Origin: Coix lacryma-jobi var. lacryma-jobi | Taxonomy: Eukaryota; Streptophyta; Magnoliopsida; Poales; Poaceae | Length of the DNA stretch: 64,000 nucleotides | NCBI GenBank assembly: GCA_009763385.1 | Contig: CM019830.1 | Coordinates: 97,342,649 to 97,406,648, forward strand | Direction: 5' to 3' | In this document: positions 45,528 to 58,010 of the stretch, in pieces | How positions within the stretch are numbered: position 1 is the first letter of the stretch | How the letters are laid out: each line of letters starts with the position of its first letter | Made by a program: the position numbers and the translations under genes | Notes under the pieces: generated by a model | Database searches by the model: none | What the model saw: the letters and a program-made list of their open reading frames with translations, nothing else | Told to the model about the DNA's origin: nothing

Positions 45528-45845
45528 GCGTTAGTTTCGTTAGGAGTCGTTTTCTTTTGGATAGCTTGAGCATGCTCGCTGATGATGTAACACCCGAACA
45601 TGAGTTGGTTTTATGTTTAAGTTGTATGGTGGTATATATGGCTTTTGGACAAAGTCCAGACTTCGATCTGGCACCTTTTTATGGAAATTCCATCGTTTGC
45701 ATGTCTAATTTCGAGCAATTATTTTGTGATGTTGTATGGAAATGAATAATTATAATTGGTCGTGTGCTAAATTTTCATTTATGTACAGCGCAGTATTTAT
45801 TCATGATCAATGTGACATCACCTAATGACTGCTTATTAATGGGAT
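45528..45845 (+). other. Tekay spacer between extra ORF and gag
   Basis: AT-rich, no frame of note. It could allow separate expression of the two ORFs by splicing or reinitiation, but no clear signal is visible. Confidence 0.4.
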
Positions 45846-47330
45846 ATGCAGATGCCGGCACACACTCGCAGCCAACGTGGACAGGGGTCTGGACAGGAGG
45901 AGAATCTGCCACCACCCCCTCAGGCACCAATGACGCCGGAAGCGTTTTTCGGCCAGTTTCTGGGAAGTCAGAGGAACATGGAAGAGATGCAGAGGCACAT
46001 AGAGGCCACCCTCCGCAACATCGCTAACAACACTGCGCAGCAGCATCAACAGCGCCAAGGCCCAGAGCCCAACCAGTACAGCTCCTACCGTGACTTCTTG
46101 GACACTCGTCCCCCTGTGTTCAAGGAAGTCACCGAGCCGCTAGAAGCAGATGAGTGGCTCAACTCCATCGTTTAGAAGTTCCGCCTGCTTCGCCTGACGG
46201 AAGAGCTTAAGGCGGAGTATGCCGCCCACATGTTGGAAGGACCCGCATGTTTGTGGTGGGCCCAGCACCGCGCATCGCTACCTGCAAATGCACAAGTCAC
46301 TTGGGATCAGTTCTCGACTGCTATGCATAACCACTACATCCCCAGTGGTCTGATGGAAATGAAGACTACAGAGTTCATGAGGCTGTCTCAGGGAACCAGG
46401 TCTATGTCAGAGTATCTACACAGCTTCAACAATCGATCTCGCTATACCCCTGACTTTGTCAACACAGAGGCCAAGAAGATCGCAAGCTTCAAGCGTGGCA
46501 TGAGTGCCAGCATGCTTTCCAAGATGGGTAACAGTCACCGCACCACCTTCAGTGACTTTGTCAGTGACTGCCTGAATCAGGAGGCCAATGACAGTAGGCT
46601 GGTGACGGAGACTCGTCGTCGTGCGAACGAGGGAGGTTCGTCTCAATAGAGGACCCCTTTCGGAGCACGCACCCCGTATCGCCCGCCAGTTGCAGGAGCA
46701 AGGTTCCGTGCCCCACAAAGGAAGATAACCACCAACCACCCCCGTCCCGGTTTCCAAAAGCCCTGCACCGCTCCTCTGATGCAGAACAAGGCGAAGGCAG
46801 GAAGTGCAGGAGGTCCTAAGACCCCGTACGTGATCAGACCGTGCTACAACTGTGGTCAGACCGGACACCTGTCATGCCAGTGCCCTCGTCCAAAGAAGCA
46901 GTACACCCAACCTCCACCTCGCGCAGGTCATGTGCATTACACCACCGTGGAGGAAGTGCCGGAAGGAGAACCTGTCACTGCTGGTACGTATCTTGTTAAT
47001 CAGTACCCCGCAGTTGTGTTGTTTGATTCCAGAGCATCGCATTCTTTTATAAGTGAGAATTTTCTTATAAGAAGTAACCCTAAGTTGGTAGAATTGGATA
47101 GGGGTTATCAGATAAGTTTAGCAGGGGTTGTTCTTTCTGCCCGTACCATGGCTAAGGAGATGGAAATCACTTTTGGGGATAAAAAGGTATCTGTGAATCT
47201 TATCATAATTCCCGGATTAGGTTTGGATGTAATCTTGGGGATGGGATGGATGAAACGTTGGAAGGTTAATTTGGATATCGCTGAACGAGTGGTTTCCCTA
47301 GTGAGCCCTCGGAATGAGTATTCCTTCTGA
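45846..47330 (+). pseudogene. Tekay gag and protease, interrupted by nonsense codons
   Basis: One frame from ATG 45846 (alternative ATG 45852). Gag core (LEADEWLNSIV, LEGPACLWWAQ, FNNRSRYTPDF), a CCHC knuckle CYNCGQTGHLSCQC near 46845, then the protease. TAG at 46173 and at 46647 and TGA at 47328 interrupt the frame without shifting it. The protease active site reads FDSRAS, with Arg where the conserved Gly of the D-S/T-G-A motif should be. So even with the stops removed the protease would be inactive. Confidence 0.87.
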
Positions 47331-48889
47331 TTTAAGTTACCTCGAAACCCCCATGAGATCGGGGTGTTGTTCAATATCACGGCAAAGCAGATAGCTGAGA
47401 TCCCAGTAGTGTGTGAGTTTCCAGATGTCTTCCCTGATGAGTTGCCAGGACTACCGCCAGATAGGGATGTGGAGTTTGCTATAGAGTTAATCTCCGGAAC
47501 GGCACCAATATCTCGAAGGCCGTATAGGATGCCGGCTAACGAGCTAGCAGTGCTCAAGACTCAGTTGCAAGAGCTTTTGGATAAAGGGTTAATACGTCCT
47601 AGTTCGTCACCATGGGGATGTCCCGCCATCTTCGTAAAGAAGAAGGATAAAACTTAACGGATGTGCGTGGATTACAGACCTTTGAATGCAGTAACCATAA
47701 AGAATAAATATCCCTTACCCCGAATCGACATCTTGTTTGATCAGTTATCAAAGGCAAAAGTATTCTCCAAGAACGACTTGGGTCAGGATACCATCAGATT
47801 AAGATCAGGAGAGAGGATATACCAAAAACAGCCTTCTCCACCAGATATGGACTCTATGCGTATCTAGTTATGTCCTTCGGGTTAACCAATGAACCGGCAC
47901 ATTTCATGTACCTGATGAATTCTGTCTTCATGCCTGAGTTGGATAAGTTTGTTGTGGTGTTTATTGATGACATTTTGGTATACTCTAAAAATAAAAAGGA
48001 TCATGCTGAGCATCTACGAGTCGTCTTAGCTCAACTTCGAGAGCACAAGTTATATGCTAAGTTTAGCAAGTGTGAATTTTGGTTAAAGAAGGTACCCTTT
48101 CTTGGACACGTGCTTTCAAAGAAAGGAATTTCTGTGGATCCCATGAAGGTACAGGAAGTTATGGATTGGCAAGCACCCACTAACGTACATAAGGTACGCA
48201 TCTTTCTAGGATTAGCCGGATACTACCGTCGGTTCATTCCGGATTTCTCAAGGATCGCAAAGCCTATGACTCGTCTAACTCAGAAAAATAGGAAGTTTGA
48301 ATGGACTCCAAAGTGTGAGGCAGCTTTTCGCACTCTGCGAACTTTGTTGACATCGGCGTCAGTTTTGGCTCAACCAGATTTGGAGGAACCTTTTGATGTG
48401 TTTTGTGACGCATCCAAGATTGGACTTGGATGTGTGCTTATGCAGAATGGGAGAGTTATCGCATATCCTTCGCGCCAGTTGCGGCCACATGAAGAGAATT
48501 ACCCCACTCATGACTTGGAATTGGCAGCAGTAGTGCATGCACTCAAGATCTGGAGGCATTATCTCATGGGTAACCTATGTCATATAAACACAGATCATAA
48601 AAGTTTGAAGTATATCTTCACCCAGCCAGAGATGAATATGAGGCAGAGGAGATGGTTAGAGTTGATTAAGCATTACAACCTGGAAGTGTATTACCACCCC
48701 GGAAAAGCGAATGTTGTAGCAGATGCCTTGAGTCGCAAGACTCATTGCAACTCCCTACAACCACTTTTGGAAGATGGATTTAACCTTATGCACCCCGTTA
48801 TGTTAAACAATATCACCCTTCAGTGCACCTTGGAGAGTGACATCATCGATGGACAAAAGACCAATGAAGAAATCAGCCAGATCAAGTAG
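47331..48889 (+). pseudogene. Tekay reverse transcriptase and RNase H, interrupted
   Basis: RT starts after the stop at 47328; TAA at 47655 interrupts directly before CVDYRPLNAVTIKNKYPLP. Frame is lost near 47780-47870, then regained at 47870 with SFGLTNEPAHFMYLMN, catalytic FIDD at 47960-47971, and RNase H containing FDVFCDASKIGLGCVL, DLELAAVVHALKIWRHYL and TDHKSLKYIF. TAG at 48887 ends this frame. Domain order and spacing are normal for a chromovirus. Confidence 0.87.
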
Positions 48890-50322
48890 AGATTGGAAAC
48901 CAATAGTTCTTTGAACTTCAGAACAAATGAACAGGGAATCTTGTGGTATAACCAGAGGTTGGTTGTTCCAAAGAACACGGAGCTGAAAGAAAGAATTCTG
49001 AATGAAGCTCATAATTCAAAGTTGTCTATCCATGATGAAGTAGTAAGATGTACCACAATCTAAGAACAAGGTATTGGTGGTCAAAGATGAAGAAAGAAGT
49101 TGCAGCTTATGTCGCAAGGTGTGATACTTGCTGCAGGATAAAAGCTATACACCTGAGACCTGCCGGACTGTTACAACCGTTATCAATCCCAGAGTGGAAA
49201 TGGGAAGAGATTAGTTTGGATTTCTTCACAAGCGTTCCCACCACTCAAAAAGGAAATGATTCTATCTGGGTTATCGTGGATCGGTTATCTAAAGTGGCTC
49301 ACCTCGTACCAGTCAAGACTACTCACCGACCTCATCAGTATGCCGACTTGCACATTCAAAACATCTTGAGGTTACACGGAGTTCCAAAAAGGATTGTCTC
49401 TGATAGAGGACCCCAGTTCATAGCGCGTTTTTGGGAACAATTGCACAAGGAGCTAGGGACTAAGTTGGTAAGAAGTTCTGCTTATCACCCCCAAACCGCA
49501 GGACAAATAGAAAGAGTGAATCAAATCTTGGAAGATATCCTTAGAGCTTGTGTTCTATCCTCAAGAGAATCATGGGAGAAATGGTTACCCCTCGCCGAGT
49601 TTTCGTATAACAACAGCTATCAAGAAAGCATAAAAATGGCACCTTTTGAAGTTTTATATGGACGAAGATGCAGAACCCCGGTAAATTGGGTTGAATCAGG
49701 AGATCGAGGATTTTATGGGTCAGATTATGTAAAGGATGCCGAGGAAATCGTGCAAACTGTACAGCAGCATATCAAGGCAGCGCAGTCACGACAGAAAAGT
49801 TATGCTGACACCGGGAGGAGACCCTTGGAATTTCAAGTAGGAGATTACGTCTACATTAAGGTCTCGCCCATGAGAAAGGTCCAACGTTTTGGATTTAAGA
49901 AAAAGCTAGCACCCCGATACGTGGGACCATATCAGATCATAGCCAAAAAGAGAGAAGTAGCCTATAAAGTGCAGTTACCCCCAGAGATGAGCGCAGTTTT
50001 TCCCGTGTTTCACGTGTCCCAGTTGAAAAAGTGTCTTCGAGTCCCGAAACAAGAAGAAGTTCGGATCCCAGATGTTGTTATCAGATCCGACCTGGAATAC
50101 TATGAACAGCCCAAGGAGATACTAGATACCAAGACGCGAGAGACTCGAAACCGAACAGTGAAGACTTACAAGATTCTTTGGGGCAATCACGGACCCAACG
50201 ATGCAACTTGGGAAACAGAGGAGTACTTACGCGTAAACTATCCCGCTTTTGTTAAGAAATGGTACATAACCCAAATCTCGGGACGAGATTTCTTTAAGGG
50301 GGGAAGGGCTGTGATACCCTAG
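48890..50322 (+). pseudogene. Tekay integrase with C-terminal chromodomain-like region
   Basis: The frame shifts near 49030, then is open from 49048 to 50322. Zinc region ends CDTCCRIKA; core motifs SLDFFTS, SDRGPQFIARF and HPQTAGQIERVNQ hold D, D and E; GPY/F motif APRYVGPYQI; then DLEYYEQPKEIL, YKILWGNHGPNDATWE and YLRVNYP, a chromodomain-like fold of the plant chromovirus type. Such domains are thought to direct integration to heterochromatin. The last codons run through the purine tract, and the stop codon lies inside the 3' LTR (13 bases in). Confidence 0.88.
50290..50309 (+). promoter_or_regulatory. Tekay polypurine tract
   Basis: TAAGGGGGGAAGGGC directly before the LTR terminus TGTGATACCC. 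It is translated as the end of pol. Confidence 0.8.
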
Positions 50323-53300
50323 TGTCAAGCACTGCATTAGGAACTACATTTAGCTACTAAAATGCATAAGCAATGCATGGCATCATTTCATGTGCATGAG
50401 AGTGTTTTTGCCTTTTGCTTATTTATTGGATTTTGGATTTCTATTGGACTTGATTGTTTAAGTGGATTTCTGACTTGGCAAATAATTTTACAAAATAAAG
50501 AATATTGAGTATAATGCTTTTCATGTTAACATTTTGACCTAGTTCAAAATTGTTTAAGCAAATAAAAATGAGGTAAACAAAATGATTTATGTCTCAAAAT
50601 TGGCTTTATTTCTGTGGAGGATGTAAACGTGCTTTTCAGTAAAAATGTCCTATATGAAAGTTGTAAAGAAAATTATTTTGAGCAACTTTTATTTTTGGGT
50701 CAAAATCTAGTTTGGAGTTTTTGAAACTGTTTTTGACTGGTCAAAGTTTGAAAAGTTTCTGGAAAAAGAAAAAGGGCAAACGATTTTCCAGCGCTTCACT
50801 TTCGGCCCATCCGGCCTTTCTCGGCCCAGCTCCGCCCGCGCCGACCTAGCACTCGCCCGCTCGCCCGCGCCTCACTCGCGCCCGCGCACGACGCGCCGGT
50901 CGCTCTGACCGCGGCCGCGCCGTACGCCGGCACCGCCCGCCGCGTGGCCGCCCAAACCCTGCGCAAATCTCCCTCGCCACTCCTCGCCCGATCCTTGCCT
51001 CCGCGATCACACCACAAATCTTCCCTGACCACTCCGCGCCCGCCTCGCCCGCCGCGCTGCCCTCGCTCGCCGTGCCGACGCTCGCCGCACGCCACGCCGG
51101 GCCCCGCCACGACCTCTAGCCGGCCGAGGCCACGACCAAAACCCCCCGCCGCTCCCTCACCGCTCCCTCACTCACCACTTTGCACACCGCCGCTCCCGCT
51201 CTCTCCCTCTCTCTCTCACGAACGCTCGCGGTGAGCACCAACCCCGCCGAGACCACCACCGCAAACCCCCTTCACCGTTCCGGCCTCGCCGGAGCACCTC
51301 CCTCCGATTCCCTCCGCAAGCGGCTCCGCCTCACAGTCGCACACGTGGTGCGCACGCTCCCACCACCGGTCGACCATCCACGACCCCGGAACACGTCGTG
51401 CCTCCATCGACCGCCGTTCGCCACCGCGAAGCCCGCGTCATCGTTCCACATCAACCAAACCTCCGCCGAGCCCCTTCTTCTCCGCCGAGCCCCTTCACGT
51501 CAAGGCACGGTGAGAACACCTTCCCGCCTCAATGCTACCACCCTCTAGCCCCTCTTCTCCCCCGACCGAGCGCCGCCACTGTCCGCCATGGCCGCTCGCG
51601 TGGTCAAGCCCCTCCGGTGCTTCCCGAGCCTAACCAACCACCTAGTCACACTCCCTAGGGTTCACTGAGCACGATGCACACTTTGATTTGGCCGGCGACC
51701 GCCGAAAACGGCGCAGCCGCGCGTCACCGCCACCGCCGGTGAGCTATGGCCATGCACTAGCCAAACCACCACCACCACTCGGTCTGTCTCGTCGAGGGGA
51801 GCACGATGAGCCCGGTCCCACCGCCGGCGACATCGCCGTCGGCGAGCAAGCCGCGGTCAACCCTTCTCCCCTGCTCCGCCCTCTCTGACCGGTGGGCCTC
51901 GTTGACTAGCGGGTCCCATGCGTCAGTCTCACCCGGTCCATGGACCAAGTTCACGAAGCCGGGCCGGAAGATTCAAATGTTTTTCCTTTTTGTTTAATTT
52001 CCAGAAAGGCTTGTTATTTTTGTGTAGCACGATTTAAAAGTCCAAATGAAGTACTTTCAGTTTTGGTAGCTTGCTCATGAGTAGATCTATCATGGAAAAA
52101 TATGAAAGTATTTTTAGTGAATGTTTTTGTTACTGTTTTTATTTATTTTAGTTTATGTGCTTTTGTTGAGATAAATGGTTATATATGTTTTCTGGTCAAG
52201 TTAATTCATGGTAAATTTTGTGTAGGTTTCTTATCATGATATGTATCTGTGAAAAATGTATGAGGCACTATTTATGTAAAAAAATTGTCAGTTATGGTTT
52301 AAAGTTCTCTTGATTGTTTCTTGGAATAAGTGTTAAGGTATTTTATATGTCATAATAAAATGTGGGAAAATTTGTGCAGTCTCTGTATGTGATGGTCAAG
52401 CTAAGGAAAATGTTAAACATAGGTTGTTGTATGGAGAAATGTGAAGTTATTGTACAAATGTACTTTTCTATGTTTTTCTTTGGAAATTCATGTAGGAAGT
52501 AATATAATGTTTCTGTTCATGGAACTTTCTTGATAAATACAAAATGTGGAGTAGAATCTGGGAAAAATATGAAACTGAGTTTAGCACCCTTTTCCAGTAG
52601 GGTTGTAGTTCAGTTGGGTTATTTTGGAATAGATTTGTTAATTTTGTGTAGGTTTGTGTATTTATGCTCTGATAGTAAACTTTCTACAGTACAATGTTAT
52701 GAGTAGATAAAGCCAGAAAAATTATGAAATCTGCTGTTTGACACTTTTTGTGTGAAAAGTTAGTTCAAAGCTCTTTTTGAGTAGTGTATTTCATCTTTTT
52801 GTAGCCATTGTTCTATATTTATTTCTTGCTGAAAATTGTTCAGTGAGATTCAGTGGTGATAGCTGCTTTCTGGAATTTTGTGGATTTTTCTGAGTTCAGA
52901 ATAATTCACTTGCAGTTCAAACCTGAGTTTCTTTTAGAAATATTAAATAAGAAATAATTGAATTAACAATTTTGTTTTGCAAGGTAAATAAGTATTTACC
53001 TCAATGTCAAAAGTGGTTCAACAAGTTGGTTTTGTTGGTTTGCAAGAAGTAATACTTTTCATACCAACATCTCGCATCTTGCATTATTTAATTATGTACC
53101 ACATTGGAAAATAGGATCGACAGTCTCGGAGCAAACCCCGGACAGGAAACTAACTTGCCCGAGTGCCCCTCCCACGTGGCCTCGGTCTTCACTCAAGACA
53201 AGCCCCGGAGCATTCTAAGTCTCCCAGCATTTACAATTAAATTAATTGAGTATTTTATACTGTGATGCATTAGGTATAGGAGTTGATTGATTCCCACTTG

Positions 53301-54724
53301 CTGCATTACCATTTCTTGATTATTGATTAATACCTGCCTTGTTATCCTGTTCCTTATTTATAATGTAGAATCACTTAGTTGCTTAATAAAAGTAATAGTT
53401 AAGGATGTTTCCGTAATACCCTGGTGGGTATTTACCGGATCACGGTTGGCTATATTTTGCTATCGTGGAAAAGAACCTGAGTAGTAATGAAATACGGTCA
53501 ACTGGAAGGCAAGACACAAGTTTGGAAACTTGGGGCATTCCGTCCGTTGGATCGTGTAGGTTTCTATCGATGTTGGCCCTCGTTCATTTTTGAACGCGCC
53601 CTTTTGCTTAGGGATATGTCGGTGCTATAATGATCGACCCCAAAGTCGGTTAGAAGCTTTTCGGGCCGGAATCAACCTGAGTCGCGCCCTCTAGTATGGA
53701 AATGCGATCCGCCGCGGGAGGCCATCGCCAGGTTCCAATTGAGCGGTCCGTGCTTGAACCGCGACGATTACCACCACGAACAAGCATCGAGCGGTTACCC
53801 AATGCATGGACCCGACGGGGAAATTGTGGGTTGGTATTAAAGGTCTTTCACCAGCTGGTTTGGAATTCGATTCGAGTCGCCGTCTCCCCCGGTTAGTGGG
53901 AAACTATGGCGAGCTTCACCACGATACAACTCCATGTGATGTTTAAAAGGTTCAACTAAAATATGGATAGTCAACTGGATATGGTTATATTATTGCTTGT
54001 TAGACTCAAGTGTGTGTACTAGTTCAGGTGCAAACCTAGAGTAAGAAATAGGTTTAAAAATGGACACCTCATCAATGTTATCAATACTCCTTATCTTAAT
54101 TTTGAGCTTTTCGCAACTGAAAGATCCCAGCTCCACCAAAAGGGCCTTGCATATCCTTGGTGTCTTTATTTTTAGTTGGACGGGTAAGTCTAGCTGAGTA
54201 CATTCCCGTACTCAGGGTTTATCCCGTTGTTGCAGATGGCCAGGTTTACTATGGCTATTGTAAGCACTGCCTCTACCCGGTGGAAGGTGATGAGGAGTAG
54301 GCCTAGGGCAGGGTCGTCCAGAAGCTTCCCCTTTTCTTTTGCTGGATTGAGACTACTAGTGGCACATTACTTGAAAAAGGAGGAGTGAGTTGTGTTGAGT
54401 TGAACTTATCAAACAATGTGTTATTTGGACCACATGTGTGGTGGTCGTGTTTCAAAACTTATTTAAGCTTCCGCATCTTAAATTCGGTATTGTAATAACT
54501 CAGTTTAATTCGTACTCTGATGTTTAAATTCGGTTTCGTTAACTGTGTTGTCTCTTTCGAATGTAAATGCTTTGAATGATTTGCGATCCTGTATATTGTG
54601 CAATATTGAATCCTTCAAGATTTCAGACTACCGGGGTTATAAATGGCTTCAAGTGCGGGTCGATGTCAGATGTAATTGACTAAGACGGTACTTGAGTCCT
54701 TATAATCAGGACAGTTCTGCGACA
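50310..54724 (+). repeat. Tekay 3' LTR (4415 bp)
   Basis: TGTGATACCC to TGCGACA, two bases longer than the 5' LTR, with scattered substitutions and small indels. The GC-rich then AT-rich layout is the same. Confidence 0.93.
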
Positions 54725-54729
54725 GTCGT

Positions 54730-55789
54730 CATCCGAGCCATCGACGTCGCTGAGTGTGGCGAAGAATGCACGCTGCTCAGCCTGGGCCTTCTCCAAGTAA
54801 TTCTTCTTGATTCTCCTTGTCGAAGCCGCCTCTCCGCTTGTGCTTCGCGGGGATGTACTTCTCCTTGCGCTTGTCGGAGTCGTACTTGTGCCCATGATCG
54901 CCCTTCCCAGATTGCTTGTTCTTCTTGGGCAGTTGGCGATGAAGTGGTCGGGATCGCCGCACTCAAAGCATCCTGAGCGTCCTTGTCCGCGGTGACGGTT
55001 CATGCGGTTGTTGTGAAACCGTGAGAACCGGTTGGCAAGCAAAGCCAACTCGTCATCCCCCAAAGACTCAAGCTGCTCCTCTGTGACAGAAAGAAGTGAA
55101 GAGAGTGCAAATCCTCCAGAGGGGTTCGCAGAAGAGACAGAAACCAAAGCCATAGTCGGGCCAGAAGGATTTTCATAAGAAGCCCTCGACATGGCGTCAA
55201 TCTCACTAGACTTGATCTTACCAAAGAGCTCGTCGCATGTGAGAGTCTCGTAGTTAGACGATTCGATGATCACCTGGACCTTTGAGTCCCACACTAAACT
55301 ATCGAGAGTATGCAAAAGCTTCAAAGCCCTCTCATGATCGTCGAAAGGCAACAGCTCCTTGTTCGCTCTCATCTTGTTGACAATGACCTGAAAGCGAGCG
55401 AACAAACTCTCTATGCTCTCACCAGGCATGTGTCGAAAGTTCTCATACTCCCGCTTGTGCGACTCGTAGAGATGGGATTTGACTTTAGTGGTTCCCTCAT
55501 GGAAGCGCATAAGGGTTGCCCAAATCTCACGAGCCGTGGGGAGGTGAGAAACGCGATCAAACTCGGACATGCTCAAACAGGAGAAAAGAGCGTTACGTGC
55601 TCGGCTATTGGCATCGTGTTCATCGATCTGAATCTGAGTGACACGAGCAGCCAAGACAACGTAGTCAGCCTTGTTGCAAATCTCCAAACAAAGAAGATCC
55701 ATGCTCTGGAGATAGGCCGACATGCGTATCTTCCAAAACGCATAGTTCGTCCCATCGAAAAACTGCGGTTTGCCCACACCACGATCCAT
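54730..55789 (-). pseudogene. C gag, N-terminal part
   Basis: - strand, ATG at 55789 (MDRGVGKPQFFDGTNYAFW). The copia Gag core (FSCLSMSEFDRVSHLPTAREIW, then YENFRHMPGESIESLFARF) is uninterrupted for about 280 codons. A CCHC knuckle CFECGDPDHFIANC lies near 54950. Shortly after it two compensating frame changes scramble about 40 codons. It ends in DGSDDD, where Tekay is inserted. The start lies about 60 bp inside the primer site, normal for the family. Confidence 0.88.
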
Positions 55790-55838
55790 GTCGCCTTCTG
55801 TGGATCTAGAACCGGCTAAGGTGGAAGATCCTTGACCT

Positions 55839-55852
55839 GCTCCGATACCAAT
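55839..55852 (-). promoter_or_regulatory. C primer-binding site
   Basis: On the - strand ATTGGTATCGGAGC directly after the LTR end CTTCA, identical to the B1 site. Confidence 0.85.
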
Positions 55853-57937
55853 TGAAGGACTGAGAATGCAATAGCGAGGTGACCAGAGGGGGGAAGGTCA
55901 ATGGGAGACACAAAAATTTCTCTCGAAACTTTGGCCTATTGTCCCAAAATCAACCCCCGAGAGCTTCGATCGAAACCGTGATGCCCACGACCCTTGGAAG
56001 AGGGTGGATGATCCATAGGACACAAGTTCAACCCTCAAAAACCGAGTCCCGAACGTAGATTGAAGGCTACGTCGAGAAATCCCCAAATACTGATGCTAAC
56101 AAGTAGCAAAGATACTTAGAGAGGTTTCTTGGTTAACTATAGGGCCAAACGAGAAGTCCGGAAACCAAGCGGAAAAGCCGGGAGACCAAATGCACTGAAA
56201 AACACAACTCTGCGAGTTCCCGGACTGTCCGCGGGTACGGTCCCGGACTGTCCGCCCCAACTGCGGACTGTCCGTGAGGGGATGGCGGACTGTCCGCCGG
56301 CCAAAACCTGAAAACAGTAAAGCTGCTGAAGTGTCCCTGGACCGTTCCCGGACTGTCCGCGGGTGTGTACTGCGGACTGTCCGCCGGTCACGCAAAACCA
56401 AATCGGACGAAGAACACAGTCACTGATCCGGCTGATCCCCGACGCCCGGACTGTCCGCCGGTCAGGTGGCGGACTGTCCGCGGCTGTCCAGTGAAGGCGA
56501 TTTTGATCGCCCTTCACCCAAGTCACTCCCAAATCGATCCAAATCAAAATCCCTTGATCCCAAACTTGGTGAAGATGATCATGAGGTAGTTAGGAGACTA
56601 TCCCCAAGAAACATCCGCTCAAATCAACTCAATCAACGGGAAATCAAAGGGGAAGGTGTATGAACCGAAAAAGCGCCACGAAAATGAAATCGACCCCAAT
56701 CTACTTGTACGTGAGGAGTTAGATGAATTCCTTCGGTGGAAATGATCTCCTCACTATAAAGAACAAGTTGATTCAAGTGGAATGCAAAAAGATGCAGTAG
56801 AGAGAGAGATCGAGTGACGGGAAAATCGTGGAGAAACGAAGAACGCGAAGAACACGAACAAAACGTGAATCAACACATCAATCTGCAACCGTGTGGCTAC
56901 CACGCGCTACAACAGTGAGATTACGGTCTCACTTCTTCAAAATCTCCAGTACACAGAGGTATGGTTCTTTGCGGATCTCAATAGCTACAGTAGGGGATTG
57001 GGAGAGCAGGAAAACCCTATGTGCAAAGAGCAAATGACTGAGATAGTTTGGGAGGTGGGTGTCTCCCCCTACTTATCCTAATTCTAATTCCCACTCTACC
57101 CCTAATTATTTTACAGAGTGAACCAGCTAAACCCTAAGGTTATTCTGGACCAACTCGTGGTAGGTGGTGATTCGACGGCCATGCCAGCACAACTGGTAGC
57201 GTTGCCTCGACGCAACCTCGCCGATTGCCGCCACGTGCCGCCACCGCTCTGCTTGTCCTTTTCACGGACTCCGCCTCCCGGTTTTGTGGCCGAAACCGGG
57301 AAACCAGGCCTTCATGACCAACCCCCGGTTTTGAGGCCCAAACCGGGAAACCAGCCTCCAAGTCCATCCCACGGTTTTGAGGCCGAAAACCGGAAACCTG
57401 ACGTCCGTCGCCTGAGTTTTGTGGCCCAAACTCAGAAACCCGCAGCGCCCAGGTTTTGAGGCCCAAACCTGGAAACCGACCTCAGCCCGAGTTTTGTGGC
57501 CCAAACTCGGCAAACCCGAAGCACCTAGGTTTTGTGGCCCAAGCCTGGAAACCATCCATCCGATGGTTTTTCTCTGGCTCTACCACTAAACCGACGCTGT
57601 AGAGGGGATGCACCGCCCGTGCACCCCGTCCACCGACACGTGTCCCCAGGTCCTTGACCCGAGCAACACCATGTCCCGCAAGTCTCCGCTCGTCGCTGTC
57701 CCAGGCTGTCAGCCACCACAGCTGATCCTCAGGCCACCGGTCCCTCAGTCCAAGCCTCACGTCCGTCCTTCACCGCTCCCGGTCCGTTGGCACGGCACGT
57801 CTCTACTTGACCTTCACCTTGCCCTCGATCACTGTCTCCGTGCTCGACACCTGCACAACATAAGCCAGAGAACATGCGATCAAACCCGTTGACAATCACT
57901 CATCACTCGAGACTCGGCATACACCCATGTATCTACA
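55853..57937 (-). repeat. C 5' LTR
   Basis: - strand TGTAGATACATGGG (57937) to GTCCTTCA (55853), 2085 bp. It has eight GGACTGTCCG palindromes (56220-56485) and the hairpin array (about 57272-57556). It lacks about 50 bp present in the 3' LTR near 19660-19710. Confidence 0.92.
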
Positions 57938-58010
57938 ATGACACCTCAACGGAGCTAATCTCCAGCGCTTCTACCATTGAGTCGGTTACACCGGGATCAA
58001 CAAATCAAGG
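57938..58010 (+). pseudogene. Continuation of the interrupted gypsy gag
   Basis: After the second target copy (ATGAC) the reading frame broken at 19494 resumes: Thr/Ser-rich codons run open to 58010, where a Maximus LTR (terminus TGAAGGACC in plus orientation) starts. Too short for domain assignment. Confidence 0.55.

Larger units (their letters stand above)
27759..54724 (+). mobile_element. Tekay/Del-like chromovirus (Ty3/gypsy) carrying an extra ORF, split by B1
   Basis: LTR 27759-32171, primer site, leader (interrupted by B1), extra ORF 44494-45527, gag-pol 45846-50322, purine tract, LTR 50310-54724. Without B1 and its duplication it is about 15.4 kb. The integrase ends with a chromodomain-like region, and the primer site CTGGTATCCGAGC resembles the initiator tRNA-Met type. 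The first 450 bp of the two LTRs differ at about a dozen sites. Gag-pol has several nonsense codons and frameshifts. Confidence 0.93.
19495..57937 (-). mobile_element. C: Ty1/copia SIRE/Maximus-like retrotransposon, split by Tekay
   Basis: Reads on the - strand: 5' LTR 55853-57937, gag from 55789, [Tekay insertion 27759-54724], rest of gag, protease-integrase-RT-RNase H to 23201, 3' region, and 3' LTR 19495-21607. Without the insertion it is about 11.5 kb. Domain order (integrase before RT) is copia. The primer site resembles plant initiator tRNA-Met. The LTRs differ at several percent by eye and by an indel of roughly 50 bp, so it is the oldest member of the nest. Confidence 0.93.
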
